Shown here: piece after piece, positions 17,763-26,051 of the stretch
Layout: every line of letters begins with the position of its first letter
Numbering within the stretch: position 1 is the first letter of the stretch
Position numbers and translations under genes: made by a program
NCBI GenBank assembly: GCA_020532515.1
Contig: JAJBAY010000007.1
Coordinates: forward strand, 1-43,707
DNA: 43,707 bases
DNA from: Candidatus Cloacimonadota bacterium
GTDB taxonomy: Bacteria > Cloacimonadota > Cloacimonadia > Cloacimonadales > Cloacimonadaceae
Direction of reading: 5' to 3'
Notes under the pieces: model-generated
Database searches by the model: none
What the model was told of the DNA's origin: nothing
Seen by the model: only the letters and a program-made list of their open reading frames with translations

Positions 17763-18949
17763 GAGTTTACTCCTTCGTTAAAGATTACTGCGTGCAGAGG
17801 CGGGAAACCATTGAAACAGATTGAGGAATAGCTTCGGGTATAGGCTCCCGTGGTAAAGATATATACCCTATCACCAGCTTGGGTGTTTTCGGGCATGTGG
17901 TACCTATAGTTTTCATAGAGAACGTCCATACTGTCACAAGTCGGCCCGGCCAGGATGATCTCATCTCCCAAGCCTTCGCCTTCAAAATAAATAGGGAATT
18001 TGATGGATTCGTCGATAGTCTCGATCAAACCGCCAAATTTCCCGATATCCAAATAGACCCATTGATACATGTTATTCTTGGATTTACGGCTGATATTAAT
18101 CACTTCTGCCACGATAATGCCGGCATCAGCGGTCAGAGACCTGCCGGGTTCCAGGATGATGTGAGGCATTTTATTACCGAAATCCTCTTCGATGAAGCGC
18201 ATGATCTCAGTGGCGTATTCCTCCACGGAAAAGGTGGGATCCACATAGCTGGCGGGAAATCCACCGCCCAGATTCAGCACTTGCAGTTCGATGCCATCTT
18301 CTGCCACAGCGTCGTAGAGATATTTGCATCTGGCGATGGCGTCATCCCATTGGCCGATATCGCGCTGCTGTGAGCCCACATGAAAGGAGAGCCCGTAAGG
18401 CTCCAGACCCAAATCCCGCGCTTGCAGGATGAGGTTATAGATGATGTCGGCATGGGCACCAAATTTCCGGGAAAGAGGCCAGTCCGCACCTGTCCCTTCC
18501 GTCAAGATCCTGAAAAACACTCTGGCTTGTGGCGCTGCCTCGGCTATATTGAGCAGGTCGGACTCGCTATCGGTAGAGAAAAGCCGCACGCCTTTGTCAT
18601 ACAAGTAAGCAATGTCGCTTTTCTTTTTTATGGTATTGCCAAAGCTGATTCTTTTGGGCCCAACGCCCAAGCTCAGCATCAAATCCAACTCATAACGGGA
18701 GGCAATATCAAAGTGTGCCCCCTTGTCTTTGAGCAATCTCAGGATTTCCGGCATGGGATTTGCCTTCACGGCATAATAAAGATCCGCGTTAGGGAAATTT
18801 GCGCTCAATTCATCATATTTACGCTCGATCAAGCTGGTATCCATCACCAGGAGCGGAGTGGGCATGTCCTGAACAAATTTCTTGATCTGAGCAAATCTTG
18901 AAGGCTCTATATAGCGTTCAAGAGGAAAAGAATAAGGTTCTCTATACAT
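17759..18949 (-). CDS. PLP-dependent ornithine/lysine decarboxylase (fold type III)
   Basis: A 396-residue alanine-racemase-fold decarboxylase. PLP-binding Lys62 is in YYAVKANP; other marks are FDIASRYELDLML, ISFGNTIKKKSDIAYL, FHVGSQQRD, the phosphate-binding LNLGGGFPASY, EPGRSL and GPTCDSMDVLYENY with the active-site Cys-Asp. CDSxD with this length fits eukaryote-type ornithine decarboxylase or the dual lysine/ornithine enzymes of bacteria rather than diaminopimelate decarboxylase. It would make putrescine or cadaverine. ATG 18949 is chosen because AGAGG lies just upstream; a GTG at 18979 has none. A -10-like TGACATAAT lies about 50 bases upstream on the minus strand. Confidence 0.88.
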   Translation of the reverse strand: MYREPYSFPLERYIEPSRFAQIKKFVQDMPTPLLVMDTSLIERKYDELSANFPNADLYYAVKANPMPEILRLLKDKGAHFDIASRYELDLMLSLGVGPKRISFGNTIKKKSDIAYLYDKGVRLFSTDSESDLLNIAEAAPQARVFFRILTEGTGADWPLSRKFGAHADIIYNLILQARDLGLEPYGLSFHVGSQQRDIGQWDDAIARCKYLYDAVAEDGIELQVLNLGGGFPASYVDPTFSVEEYATEIMRFIEEDFGNKMPHIILEPGRSLTADAGIIVAEVINISRKSKNNMYQWVYLDIGKFGGLIETIDESIKFPIYFEGEGLGDEIILAGPTCDSMDVLYENYRYHMPENTQAGDRVYIFTTGAYTRSYSSICFNGFPPLHAVIFNEGVNS

Positions 18950-19110
18950 GGCGTTTCCTCTGTAACAAGTATTGGGCACAGATTCTCAGAGGGCTCTATT
19001 ATGTCAAATGAATATCGCTACAGGCATTCCCGCTTTTTTTAATCGAACCCGATTTTGATTCTTTCTTCAGCCTCTCTATCACGTGACTTGCACTAGTCTT
19101 TCTGTATAGC

Positions 19111-19177
19111 TTGCCGTAGAGATGACGTGGAGATAAGAGGATATTTTCCTACTATCTCCACGTCATCTCTACGGCAA
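19111..19177. repeat. Long perfect inverted repeat (25-bp arms)
   Basis: TTGCCGTAGAGATGACGTGG... (19111-19135) has an exact reverse complement at 19153-19177 across a 17-base centre that itself pairs AGGA/TCCT, giving a near-continuous hairpin of more than 30 bp. No T-run follows on either side, so a simple terminator is unlikely. A solo mobile repeat (MITE-like) or a structured RNA is possible. Confidence 0.7.
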
Positions 19178-19266
19178 TAAATGGGAGAGGGTAGTCTGGG
19201 CAGAAATCGAGAACAGGCCAAAATTGGATTTTGTAAAAATAAATAGCTGTAAAGCAAAGGTTTCTC

Positions 19267-19295
19267 TTGACACCTTTCAGGGGGATGTATATTTT
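19267..19295 (+). promoter_or_regulatory. Candidate promoter of the secreted-protein cluster
   Basis: TTGACA (19267-19272), 17 bases, then TATTTT (19290-19295); TATATT at 19288 overlaps it. It lies 50-80 bases before the small ORF at 19349 and about 190 before the first large gene. There is no other good promoter before the terminator at 30219, so it may drive the whole cluster. Confidence 0.55.
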
Positions 19296-19348
19296 AGTTT
19301 TAGAGCTTAAATGTTCGTGCCTCTACGCATCAGCATCAAGGAGCTAAA

Positions 19349-19489
19349 ATGACTTACGACGAGACCTGTCCTATCTTTTCTCGAATGAAGAGCCCTGCAA
19401 TTGTTATACAGCAATTTCTGCAGCAGATACTCGTCAGCCTTATTTTGCCAACCAATCTCAAGAATCCCCCAAGGGAGGAGAGACCATGA
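19349..19489 (+). CDS. Possible 46-residue leader ORF
   Basis: ATG 19349 is preceded by AAGGAG (19338-19343) and runs 46 codons to a TGA at 19487-19489 that overlaps the start of the next gene (ATGA). The product (MTYDETCPIFSRMKSPAIVI...) is not recognised; its middle (about 16-34) is hydrophobic. Ribosome-binding site, promoter spacing and the 4-base overlap suggest real translation, perhaps a coupling leader, but the sequence has no family support. Confidence 0.4.
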   Translation: MTYDETCPIFSRMKSPAIVIQQFLQQILVSLILPTNLKNPPREERP

Positions 19490-22400
19490 AACGTTTATTA
19501 ATCGTGGTGCTGTTCATCTTAAGCCTACAGCTATGCTTTGCTGTCAGGATTGCTCAGGATGAGTTTTTTGGAAGAGAGATGCCCACAAAGAGTTCTCTCA
19601 AGCTGGTGAAAAGTGAAGCAGATCCTCACAATCAGCTCCGTTTATCTGATCTTTATCCTGAACAAGCTGCTGCAAATCCCAGAGAAGAGGGAGATCCTCC
19701 CACAAACCTCACTGCCACAGTACAAGACAACGATGTACAGCTCAGTTGGCATTCTCCCGAGGGACCGCCTCCGGCCTTGCTGGAAGAAAGTTTCGAGGGC
19801 TATCAGGATTTTAGCCGCACATTTGCTCCCTGGGTAGTGCAGGACCTGGATCTCTCTACCACTTATGGCTATACGGAAGTCAATTGGCCTGGCTCCAGCC
19901 TTCCTATGGCTTACATGATCTTCAATCCAGCTACCACCACTCCGCCGATTCCCAATTTTAACGCCCACAGCGGCAATAAGTTTGCTGCCAGCTTTGCCGC
20001 TGTCACTCCTCCCAACAACGACTGGATGATTTCGCCCCAGATCGAGGTTCAGGCCGGTTGTCATCTGTATTTCTGGGCCAAAACCTTTCTTGGCGATTAC
20101 GGACTGGAGCGCTTCAAGGTGGGAGTTTCCACAGGCAGCAGCAGTCCTGCAGATTTTACCATCATCAGTGGTGCAAATTATGTTGAGGCTCCCGAAGCCT
20201 GGACGCTGTATAGCTATGATCTCTCTGCTTATGCCGGTCAGAATATCCGCTTTGGCATCCAGTGTTTATCAAACGATGCATTTATCTTCTGTGTGGACGA
20301 TGTTTGGGTAAGCGAAACTCCACCTGAGAGCTATCACAGCCGTGACCTGCTGGGTTACAAGGTCTATCGTGATGGCGTAATGATCGCCACTATCAGCAAT
20401 CCTGCCACCGTCTCCTACGTGGATACTGATTTGCCCAATGGAGATTATCTCTATGGTGTAACTGCCGTTTACAGCGGAGGAGAATCCCCAGCCGCCACAA
20501 TAAACATAAATGTGAACTATTTCCTGACTACGGTAATATTTGAAGACGGCTTTGAAAGCTACCCGGATTTTGCCACTGTGATGAGTCCCTGGACCTTGAT
20601 AGATAATGATCACGGTCCTACCTATATTCTTACGCAATACACTTATCCCGGCATGACTACAGCTATGGCTTACATGGCGTTCAATCCCTCTGCTACCACG
20701 CCTCCCATAGCATACTATATGCCCGCCTACGCAGGAGATAAGATGGCTGCCTGCTATTCCGCCTGGAATGGTCCCAACGATGATTGGCTGGTTACTCCCA
20801 GAATCAATCTGGGAGAAAACAGCAGCTTTAGATTCTATGCCAGAAGCCATAGTTCGGATCATTTGGGCCGTCTGGAGCGTTTCCGCGTGGGCGTAAGTAC
20901 CCTGGACCACATTGATCCACAGGGTTTCACCTATCTTACAGGTCCGAATAGCAATGATTACGTACAGCCTCCCCCAAACTGGACACAGTACTCTTACGAT
21001 CTTTCTGCTTACGATAATCAGAGCGTGTATATCGTTATCCGCTGTATATCTGATGATACCTGGGCCTTGTACGTGGATGATTTCAGCGTACACAGTTCGC
21101 AAGGAGGCTATGATGAAGATCCCTTTGGCGGACCTGTGATCTTGCCCAGTAGCATGAGTGTGGCGGCTGCGGTTACGGTAAATGGCCAGCAAGCCAGCAG
21201 TGGTGACGTAGTGGCGGCCTTTGTGAATGTGAATGGTGCTCCACAGCTGCGTGGAAAGGGGATCATAAATACACAATACGGAATTCCGGGTTGCACGCTA
21301 CAAGTGTACACCGCCATCAGCGATGAAATAGTGTATTTCAAGCTCTGGCAAAGGAGCACTGAAGAGCTATTTAATTCTGCTGGCACCCTAAGCTCTATGA
21401 TAGGCGGCAGCGCAGGCAGTTGGCCAAACGATCCTATCTACATAGATACATATACCTCAGCCTCACAAAACATTCTGCTCAGACCGGGCTGGAATCTTGT
21501 TTCTCTGGCTGTGGCTCCTGCGGATTGCTCTTTGCAGAATCTTCTCTATCCTTTCGCAAATAGTGTGCTTCAGGTGAAGGGCATCCAGGGCGTATATGTT
21601 CCTGGAAATCCATACTCCAGTCTTACAGCTATTCAGCCAGGAGAGGCTTACCTCATTCAGGTGACTGCCCTCTGTGAATGGTCTGTATCTGGAATCCGGA
21701 TTCCTTACAATACTCCGATATCCCTGGTTGAGGGCTGGAACCTCTCTGCCTATTTTCCCGAAAATGAAATGCCGGTAGCTGAGGCGCTGATGGGCATCTC
21801 TGCCTGGCTACTTCAAGTGAAGGGCAAAGATGGCGTATATATCCCCGGGAATCCCTATTCCACGCTGAACACCATGTACCCCGGTAAAGGATATTGGATC
21901 AATATCAGTGGTGACCACCAGCTCATCTATCCCAATTCTGCCAAAGGTTTGCTTGCAGACACTCAAGTAAAATCTACGGTAGAGGTAGAGGAGCTCCCTC
22001 TCAGCATGGTGCTTTTGGCAAGATGCGACTCTGCTGAGGCCGGAGATATCCTCATCGCCAGGGTGGAGGGTGAATTGCGTGGAGCCCAGGAACTTGTAGC
22101 CCCGGAAGGATTCCCTGCAGCGCTGCTGCAAATCTATCTCAATGAGGCTGAAGAAGAGATCAGCTTGTGGCTCAGAAAGCCTGATGGCACCGAGCTTCCC
22201 ATTGCGGAAAAATTGAACGGCAGAGCGGGCCAAGATCTGGGCAACTATCCTTCTTTCGTATCACTCCAGCCTCTGGCCGAGCCTGGCGATGCTCCCGGAC
22301 TGCCTACCAGGCTTGTCTCCTGCTATCCCAATCCCTTCAATCCCAGCACCACGATCTCCTTTACTATAGCCGAAGATAATACCCCCGTAAGCGTGAGGGT

Positions 22401-22581
22401 TTACAATCTGCGCGGACAGCTGATCTCCAAGCTCGCAGAGTCTGAATATCCCAAGGGTGCTCATCAGATAGTCTTTGATGCTACAGGCCACCAGGGCAGC
22501 AGCCTGAGCTCGGGAGTTTACCTGGTCCAGCTAAAGGCAGGAAGCTATCATCAGACTGCCAAAGTGATGTTATCAAAATGA
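19486..22581 (+). CDS. Large secreted mosaic protein 1 (anchor-J x2, FnIII, FlgD tail)
   Basis: A 1031-residue exported protein with a signal peptide at 1-20. From about 65 a fibronectin III domain starts (PTNLTATVQDNDVQLSWHSP) but is interrupted by a choice-of-anchor-J-like lectin fold (about 99-275, ESFEGYQDFSRTFAPW ... NNDWMISPQI) and resumes at about 284-345 (LLGYKVYRDGVMIATI). A second anchor-J copy is at 352-538. Then come an LRGK module (541-658), two GWN repeats (662-818, GWNLVSLAV and GWNLSAYFP), a divergent LRG module (825-928) and a FlgD/T9SS-type tail (942-1031, YPNPFNPSTTISF). GGGAGGAGAG precedes the start. No catalytic site is visible; likely an adhesive or structural surface protein. 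Confidence 0.85.
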   Translation: MKRLLIVVLFILSLQLCFAVRIAQDEFFGREMPTKSSLKLVKSEADPHNQLRLSDLYPEQAAANPREEGDPPTNLTATVQDNDVQLSWHSPEGPPPALLEESFEGYQDFSRTFAPWVVQDLDLSTTYGYTEVNWPGSSLPMAYMIFNPATTTPPIPNFNAHSGNKFAASFAAVTPPNNDWMISPQIEVQAGCHLYFWAKTFLGDYGLERFKVGVSTGSSSPADFTIISGANYVEAPEAWTLYSYDLSAYAGQNIRFGIQCLSNDAFIFCVDDVWVSETPPESYHSRDLLGYKVYRDGVMIATISNPATVSYVDTDLPNGDYLYGVTAVYSGGESPAATININVNYFLTTVIFEDGFESYPDFATVMSPWTLIDNDHGPTYILTQYTYPGMTTAMAYMAFNPSATTPPIAYYMPAYAGDKMAACYSAWNGPNDDWLVTPRINLGENSSFRFYARSHSSDHLGRLERFRVGVSTLDHIDPQGFTYLTGPNSNDYVQPPPNWTQYSYDLSAYDNQSVYIVIRCISDDTWALYVDDFSVHSSQGGYDEDPFGGPVILPSSMSVAAAVTVNGQQASSGDVVAAFVNVNGAPQLRGKGIINTQYGIPGCTLQVYTAISDEIVYFKLWQRSTEELFNSAGTLSSMIGGSAGSWPNDPIYIDTYTSASQNILLRPGWNLVSLAVAPADCSLQNLLYPFANSVLQVKGIQGVYVPGNPYSSLTAIQPGEAYLIQVTALCEWSVSGIRIPYNTPISLVEGWNLSAYFPENEMPVAEALMGISAWLLQVKGKDGVYIPGNPYSTLNTMYPGKGYWINISGDHQLIYPNSAKGLLADTQVKSTVEVEELPLSMVLLARCDSAEAGDILIARVEGELRGAQELVAPEGFPAALLQIYLNEAEEEISLWLRKPDGTELPIAEKLNGRAGQDLGNYPSFVSLQPLAEPGDAPGLPTRLVSCYPNPFNPSTTISFTIAEDNTPVSVRVYNLRGQLISKLAESEYPKGAHQIVFDATGHQGSSLSSGVYLVQLKAGSYHQTAKVMLSK

Positions 22582-22688
22582 TCATAATAAAAGAGTTCCG
22601 GTGTCTGCAGGGAAGCATGTGTCTTAAGCTATATCCCTCTGTGCTGCAAAGATATCAAATTAATGTATCAGCTCTTTCTGGAGGAAAG

Positions 22689-25600
22689 ATGAAAAAGCTT
22701 CTTTTGCTTAGCCTCTGCTTCTGTCTGCTTATCGGCTTTGCCTTTGCCAAACCGATGTCTTTCGATAATGGCAGAAAGCCGTTGGACAGTCCTATGTCCC
22801 GGCCTCATTTGCGGCAGAACAGGACAGCTCCTGACTACAGTTTTACCCGCGCTCCCATCTCTCTGCTGACCAGCTATTACGATTATATGATAGGGAGCTA
22901 TAACTCATTGCCCCTTCGTGTGATTCCGGATGCGGCAGGCGGCGGATATTTTCTCACTTATCATGGCAAGCGTACTGTCACTGGCATGCGCCGGGCTTTC
23001 TTTGCACATCTAGATGCAAACGGAAGCTTGCAGACCGGCAGTGAGATCAGCACTGAGTATCGCGGCGAAGGATATCCCGCCCTGGACGTGGATCCGGTAT
23101 CAGGAAAACCCCTGTACGCCTGGCATGCCAATGCCGATACCGATCCCGAATATGAAGTAGAGTTCACTTCCGATGCCTTTATAATTGGAATTCCCGGTCT
23201 CTTCAATGAGATCCAGGTGCCCATTGACAACCCCTTGGTAATTCTGATAGCAGGAGCTGTGGCTTCTTCAAACAATGAATTCATCTGGCCCAGCCTCCAA
23301 ATCGGACCATCCCCTATACTGGGCAAGCGCAGAGCATATATTGCCGCGCGAAACTCTGTATCACACCATTCCAACTCAAATCCCAGTGAGAACATCCTCC
23401 TCGCTTTTGCCGATTTTAATGAGGCTATGATTGAGGGAGGAACCCCGCTGGTCTGGAGCTACAGCTCTATTCCCGAAATGGATGTATGGAACCACGGTCA
23501 AGGTGATTACCGCCGTCCCTTTTACTCTCTCACCACAGACAACCTGGGCAATGTCTATTATGCTGGATATCATACTGCTTACATCAATAACTATGTCCCA
23601 ATTGATGAGCCTGATCTGGATGTCTTTATGTGCCCAAATTACGGTCAAGGCACCTGGACCCGCGTTAGCGATTATAGCCACATCCCTACCTGGAACCCTC
23701 CTGCCATCCCTGGCGGCAGTGTTTTCTTTACGGATAATGACGGTGTGCCTTATACTTCTGAAGAAATCCACTGGGGTCTGGTCAATTCCAGCCACTTGAA
23801 TGCAGTTAGCTCTGGCGATGGCAAGATCATCTTCCCTGCACTTTTCAGTATCAATGATGATGCAGGTAGCTACTTTCGAGATTTTCATACTGTAAAAGCC
23901 GTGATCTATGATACTCTGGAAGGTGAATATACCATCAAGGATATCTATCCCCAGAAGAATCCGGAGGACAACTTTAATGAAACGTTCACTCCCTGGGACA
24001 GGCAACCGCCTTGGGGCGAGCCAGAATATTCTCAGGGTGATGATGGTGAGTTTTATCTGGATCTTGAAAAGCATTATCCTTTCCCACATTGGGACGATGA
24101 ACTGCACAGTGATGCTATGATGTTTCACTACAACAATCTCAAGGTGTCAAAAGTAAATGCCCAGGGGATGATGGCTGCCGTATGGCAAGATAGCCAACGT
24201 GCCAGATGGGCAAATAAATACGACAATCCTGATTTTGCCGCCTTTGCCGATGTCCCGGAGATTTACATCTCTGTATCGCAAGACCGCGGCCAAAACTGGA
24301 GCGAGCCTATCGTGCTGAACAAAGCGGAAATCCCTGAATTTGCTGGAATCAAACCCATGTGGGTCTATCCTGCAGATTTGGTTAAGTACGTGGGCATGCA
24401 AGGCGCAAACAAGGTAGGCCGTCTCGGGCTGATGTTTTACGATGATTTCACCTGGGGCTCCAATGCCATCAATCCGCCCTCGCACCCTGTGAATGATGGT
24501 GGACGGGTGATGTTTACCGAGCTTCAGATCGTATTTCCAAACCCCATAGTTCCCGGTCATGATCCCTTTGACCAGCCTCTGGTGCTCAGCAGCAGCATGA
24601 CCCTGATGGCAGGGGTATTAATAGACGGTGAGGCTGCTGCAGTTGGGGACATCCTGGCTGCGTTTGTGGATGTAGATGGACAGCCCCAGCTCCGCGGCAA
24701 AGAAACTCTGCAGCTCAATTCCGGCATCGCCGGCTGCCTGATGCAGATCTATACCGAACAAAACGCTGAAGATATTTACTTCCTGCTCTGGGATGCCAGC
24801 GCAGATCAGGTGCTTTCCGTAAACGAAAGCCTGGACAGCGTAGTGAATGGAACTGTGGGCAGTTGGCCGGATAATGTGTTCTGGCTGCATGCTGTAGGCA
24901 ATTCTACATTAAATATCAGTCTGCAAAAGGGATGGAATATGTTCTCTTTGAACCTGCACCCCTTTGATACTTCCATTTCGGACATATTTAGCGATATTCG
25001 CGCCAATGTGTTGCTCGTGAAATCCCCCGATGGGGTTTACCTGCCTGATAATCCCTACAACGGCTTAAACAACCTCGTGGATGGCAGAGGCTATTGCGCC
25101 AAAATGTCTGCACCTGCCACCCTGATAGTGGAAGGTGCCCCAATAGCTGAAAGCTCTCCTATACCATTACAAGAGGGTTGGAACCTGGTGGGCTACCTTC
25201 CGCAGAACGCTCTGGAAGTATCCCCTGCGATAGCCTCCATTGCCAGCTCTCTCATTCAGATCAAAGGCGTGGAAGGCGTGTATGAACCTGGCAATCCCTA
25301 TAACAGCCTCAGCACCCTCAGCCCCGGCAGGTCATATTGGATGAAGCTGGGTAGCGATATAAACCTGATCTATCCTGCCGGAAGCAGATTTGCCGGTAAA
25401 ACTGCCAAAGCTCAGCCCATACCCGATGGCCTGGTTATAAAGTCCAATAGCCAAAGCATTTTGCTCGGCTTTGGGCCTGGCGTCCAAGCCGGTGATACAG
25501 TAATGGCCTTCGCAGATGGCGAATTGCGAGGATGCGCAAAAGTGCAGGAAGCAGGTGGTCATATGGGTGCCCTGCTGCAGATCTTTAGCGACAGCGCCGG

Positions 25601-26033
25601 TGAGCAGGTGGAGTTCAAACTCAAAAGCTCTGCTTCTGGCAATATTATCCTGCTGGAGCCCGGCCTCCAAACTGCCCCCGGCACCATCCTGGGAGACTAT
25701 GCCAAAGGCGAGTATTTCATGCTGCAAGAAGGCCAGCCCGATCTACCTGAGCTGATCACCAGCCTGGGAGCGGTCTATCCCAATCCCTTCACAAAAACTA
25801 CCAGCATCGCTCTCACAGTGGGCAAGGCTGAAGAAAACATCAAAGTGGAAATCTATAACCTTCGTGGCCAAAAGGTGAAAACCTTGATCCAGGACAAGCT
25901 GAGTCCCTTATCTATGAATCTGATCTGGGATGGGCAGGACGATAGCGGCCGCCAGATGGCCTCTGGCATCTATTTCTGCCGGCTAAGCCACGCCAAAGGC
26001 AGTCAAACCGTGAAGCTCATGCTTCTAAAGTGA
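22689..26033 (+). CDS. Large secreted mosaic protein 2 (propeller-like region, FlgD tail)
   Basis: An 1114-residue exported protein. ATG 22689 is chosen since CTGGAGGAAAG precedes it and a signal peptide (MKKLLLLSLCFCLLIGFAFA) follows, although the frame is open to 22578. Residues about 45-617 form a region resembling sialidase-type propellers (TSYYDYMIGSYNSLPLR; SVSQDRGQNWSEPIVL resembles an Asp-box) and closely match the gene at 28147. An LRGK module (622-737), two GWN repeats (739-897), a divergent LRG module (910-1013) and a FlgD-like tail (1026-1114, YPNPFTKTTSIAL) follow in the same order as in protein 1. Fold by pattern only; catalytic residues not identified. Confidence 0.82.
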   Translation: MKKLLLLSLCFCLLIGFAFAKPMSFDNGRKPLDSPMSRPHLRQNRTAPDYSFTRAPISLLTSYYDYMIGSYNSLPLRVIPDAAGGGYFLTYHGKRTVTGMRRAFFAHLDANGSLQTGSEISTEYRGEGYPALDVDPVSGKPLYAWHANADTDPEYEVEFTSDAFIIGIPGLFNEIQVPIDNPLVILIAGAVASSNNEFIWPSLQIGPSPILGKRRAYIAARNSVSHHSNSNPSENILLAFADFNEAMIEGGTPLVWSYSSIPEMDVWNHGQGDYRRPFYSLTTDNLGNVYYAGYHTAYINNYVPIDEPDLDVFMCPNYGQGTWTRVSDYSHIPTWNPPAIPGGSVFFTDNDGVPYTSEEIHWGLVNSSHLNAVSSGDGKIIFPALFSINDDAGSYFRDFHTVKAVIYDTLEGEYTIKDIYPQKNPEDNFNETFTPWDRQPPWGEPEYSQGDDGEFYLDLEKHYPFPHWDDELHSDAMMFHYNNLKVSKVNAQGMMAAVWQDSQRARWANKYDNPDFAAFADVPEIYISVSQDRGQNWSEPIVLNKAEIPEFAGIKPMWVYPADLVKYVGMQGANKVGRLGLMFYDDFTWGSNAINPPSHPVNDGGRVMFTELQIVFPNPIVPGHDPFDQPLVLSSSMTLMAGVLIDGEAAAVGDILAAFVDVDGQPQLRGKETLQLNSGIAGCLMQIYTEQNAEDIYFLLWDASADQVLSVNESLDSVVNGTVGSWPDNVFWLHAVGNSTLNISLQKGWNMFSLNLHPFDTSISDIFSDIRANVLLVKSPDGVYLPDNPYNGLNNLVDGRGYCAKMSAPATLIVEGAPIAESSPIPLQEGWNLVGYLPQNALEVSPAIASIASSLIQIKGVEGVYEPGNPYNSLSTLSPGRSYWMKLGSDINLIYPAGSRFAGKTAKAQPIPDGLVIKSNSQSILLGFGPGVQAGDTVMAFADGELRGCAKVQEAGGHMGALLQIFSDSAGEQVEFKLKSSASGNIILLEPGLQTAPGTILGDYAKGEYFMLQEGQPDLPELITSLGAVYPNPFTKTTSIALTVGKAEENIKVEIYNLRGQKVKTLIQDKLSPLSMNLIWDGQDDSGRQMASGIYFCRLSHAKGSQTVKLMLLK

Positions 26034-26051
26034 TAGAGGAGAGATGATCTC

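Larger units (their letters stand above)
18950..19348. other. Divergent intergenic region
   Basis: The spacer between the minus-strand decarboxylase and the plus-strand secreted-protein cluster. It contains the decarboxylase leader, the perfect hairpin at 19111-19177 and the promoter at 19267-19295. I see no gene on either strand. Confidence 0.7.

Noticed and set aside
19111-19177. Terminator for the decarboxylase or upstream region
   Set aside because: Both flanking genes point away from it and no T-run follows on either strand.
22578-22688. Extended N-terminus for the second secreted protein (ATG 22578)
   Set aside because: The ATG 22689 has CTGGAGGAAAG before it and a signal peptide directly after it, identical in layout to the paralogue at 28147; the extension would bury the signal peptide.
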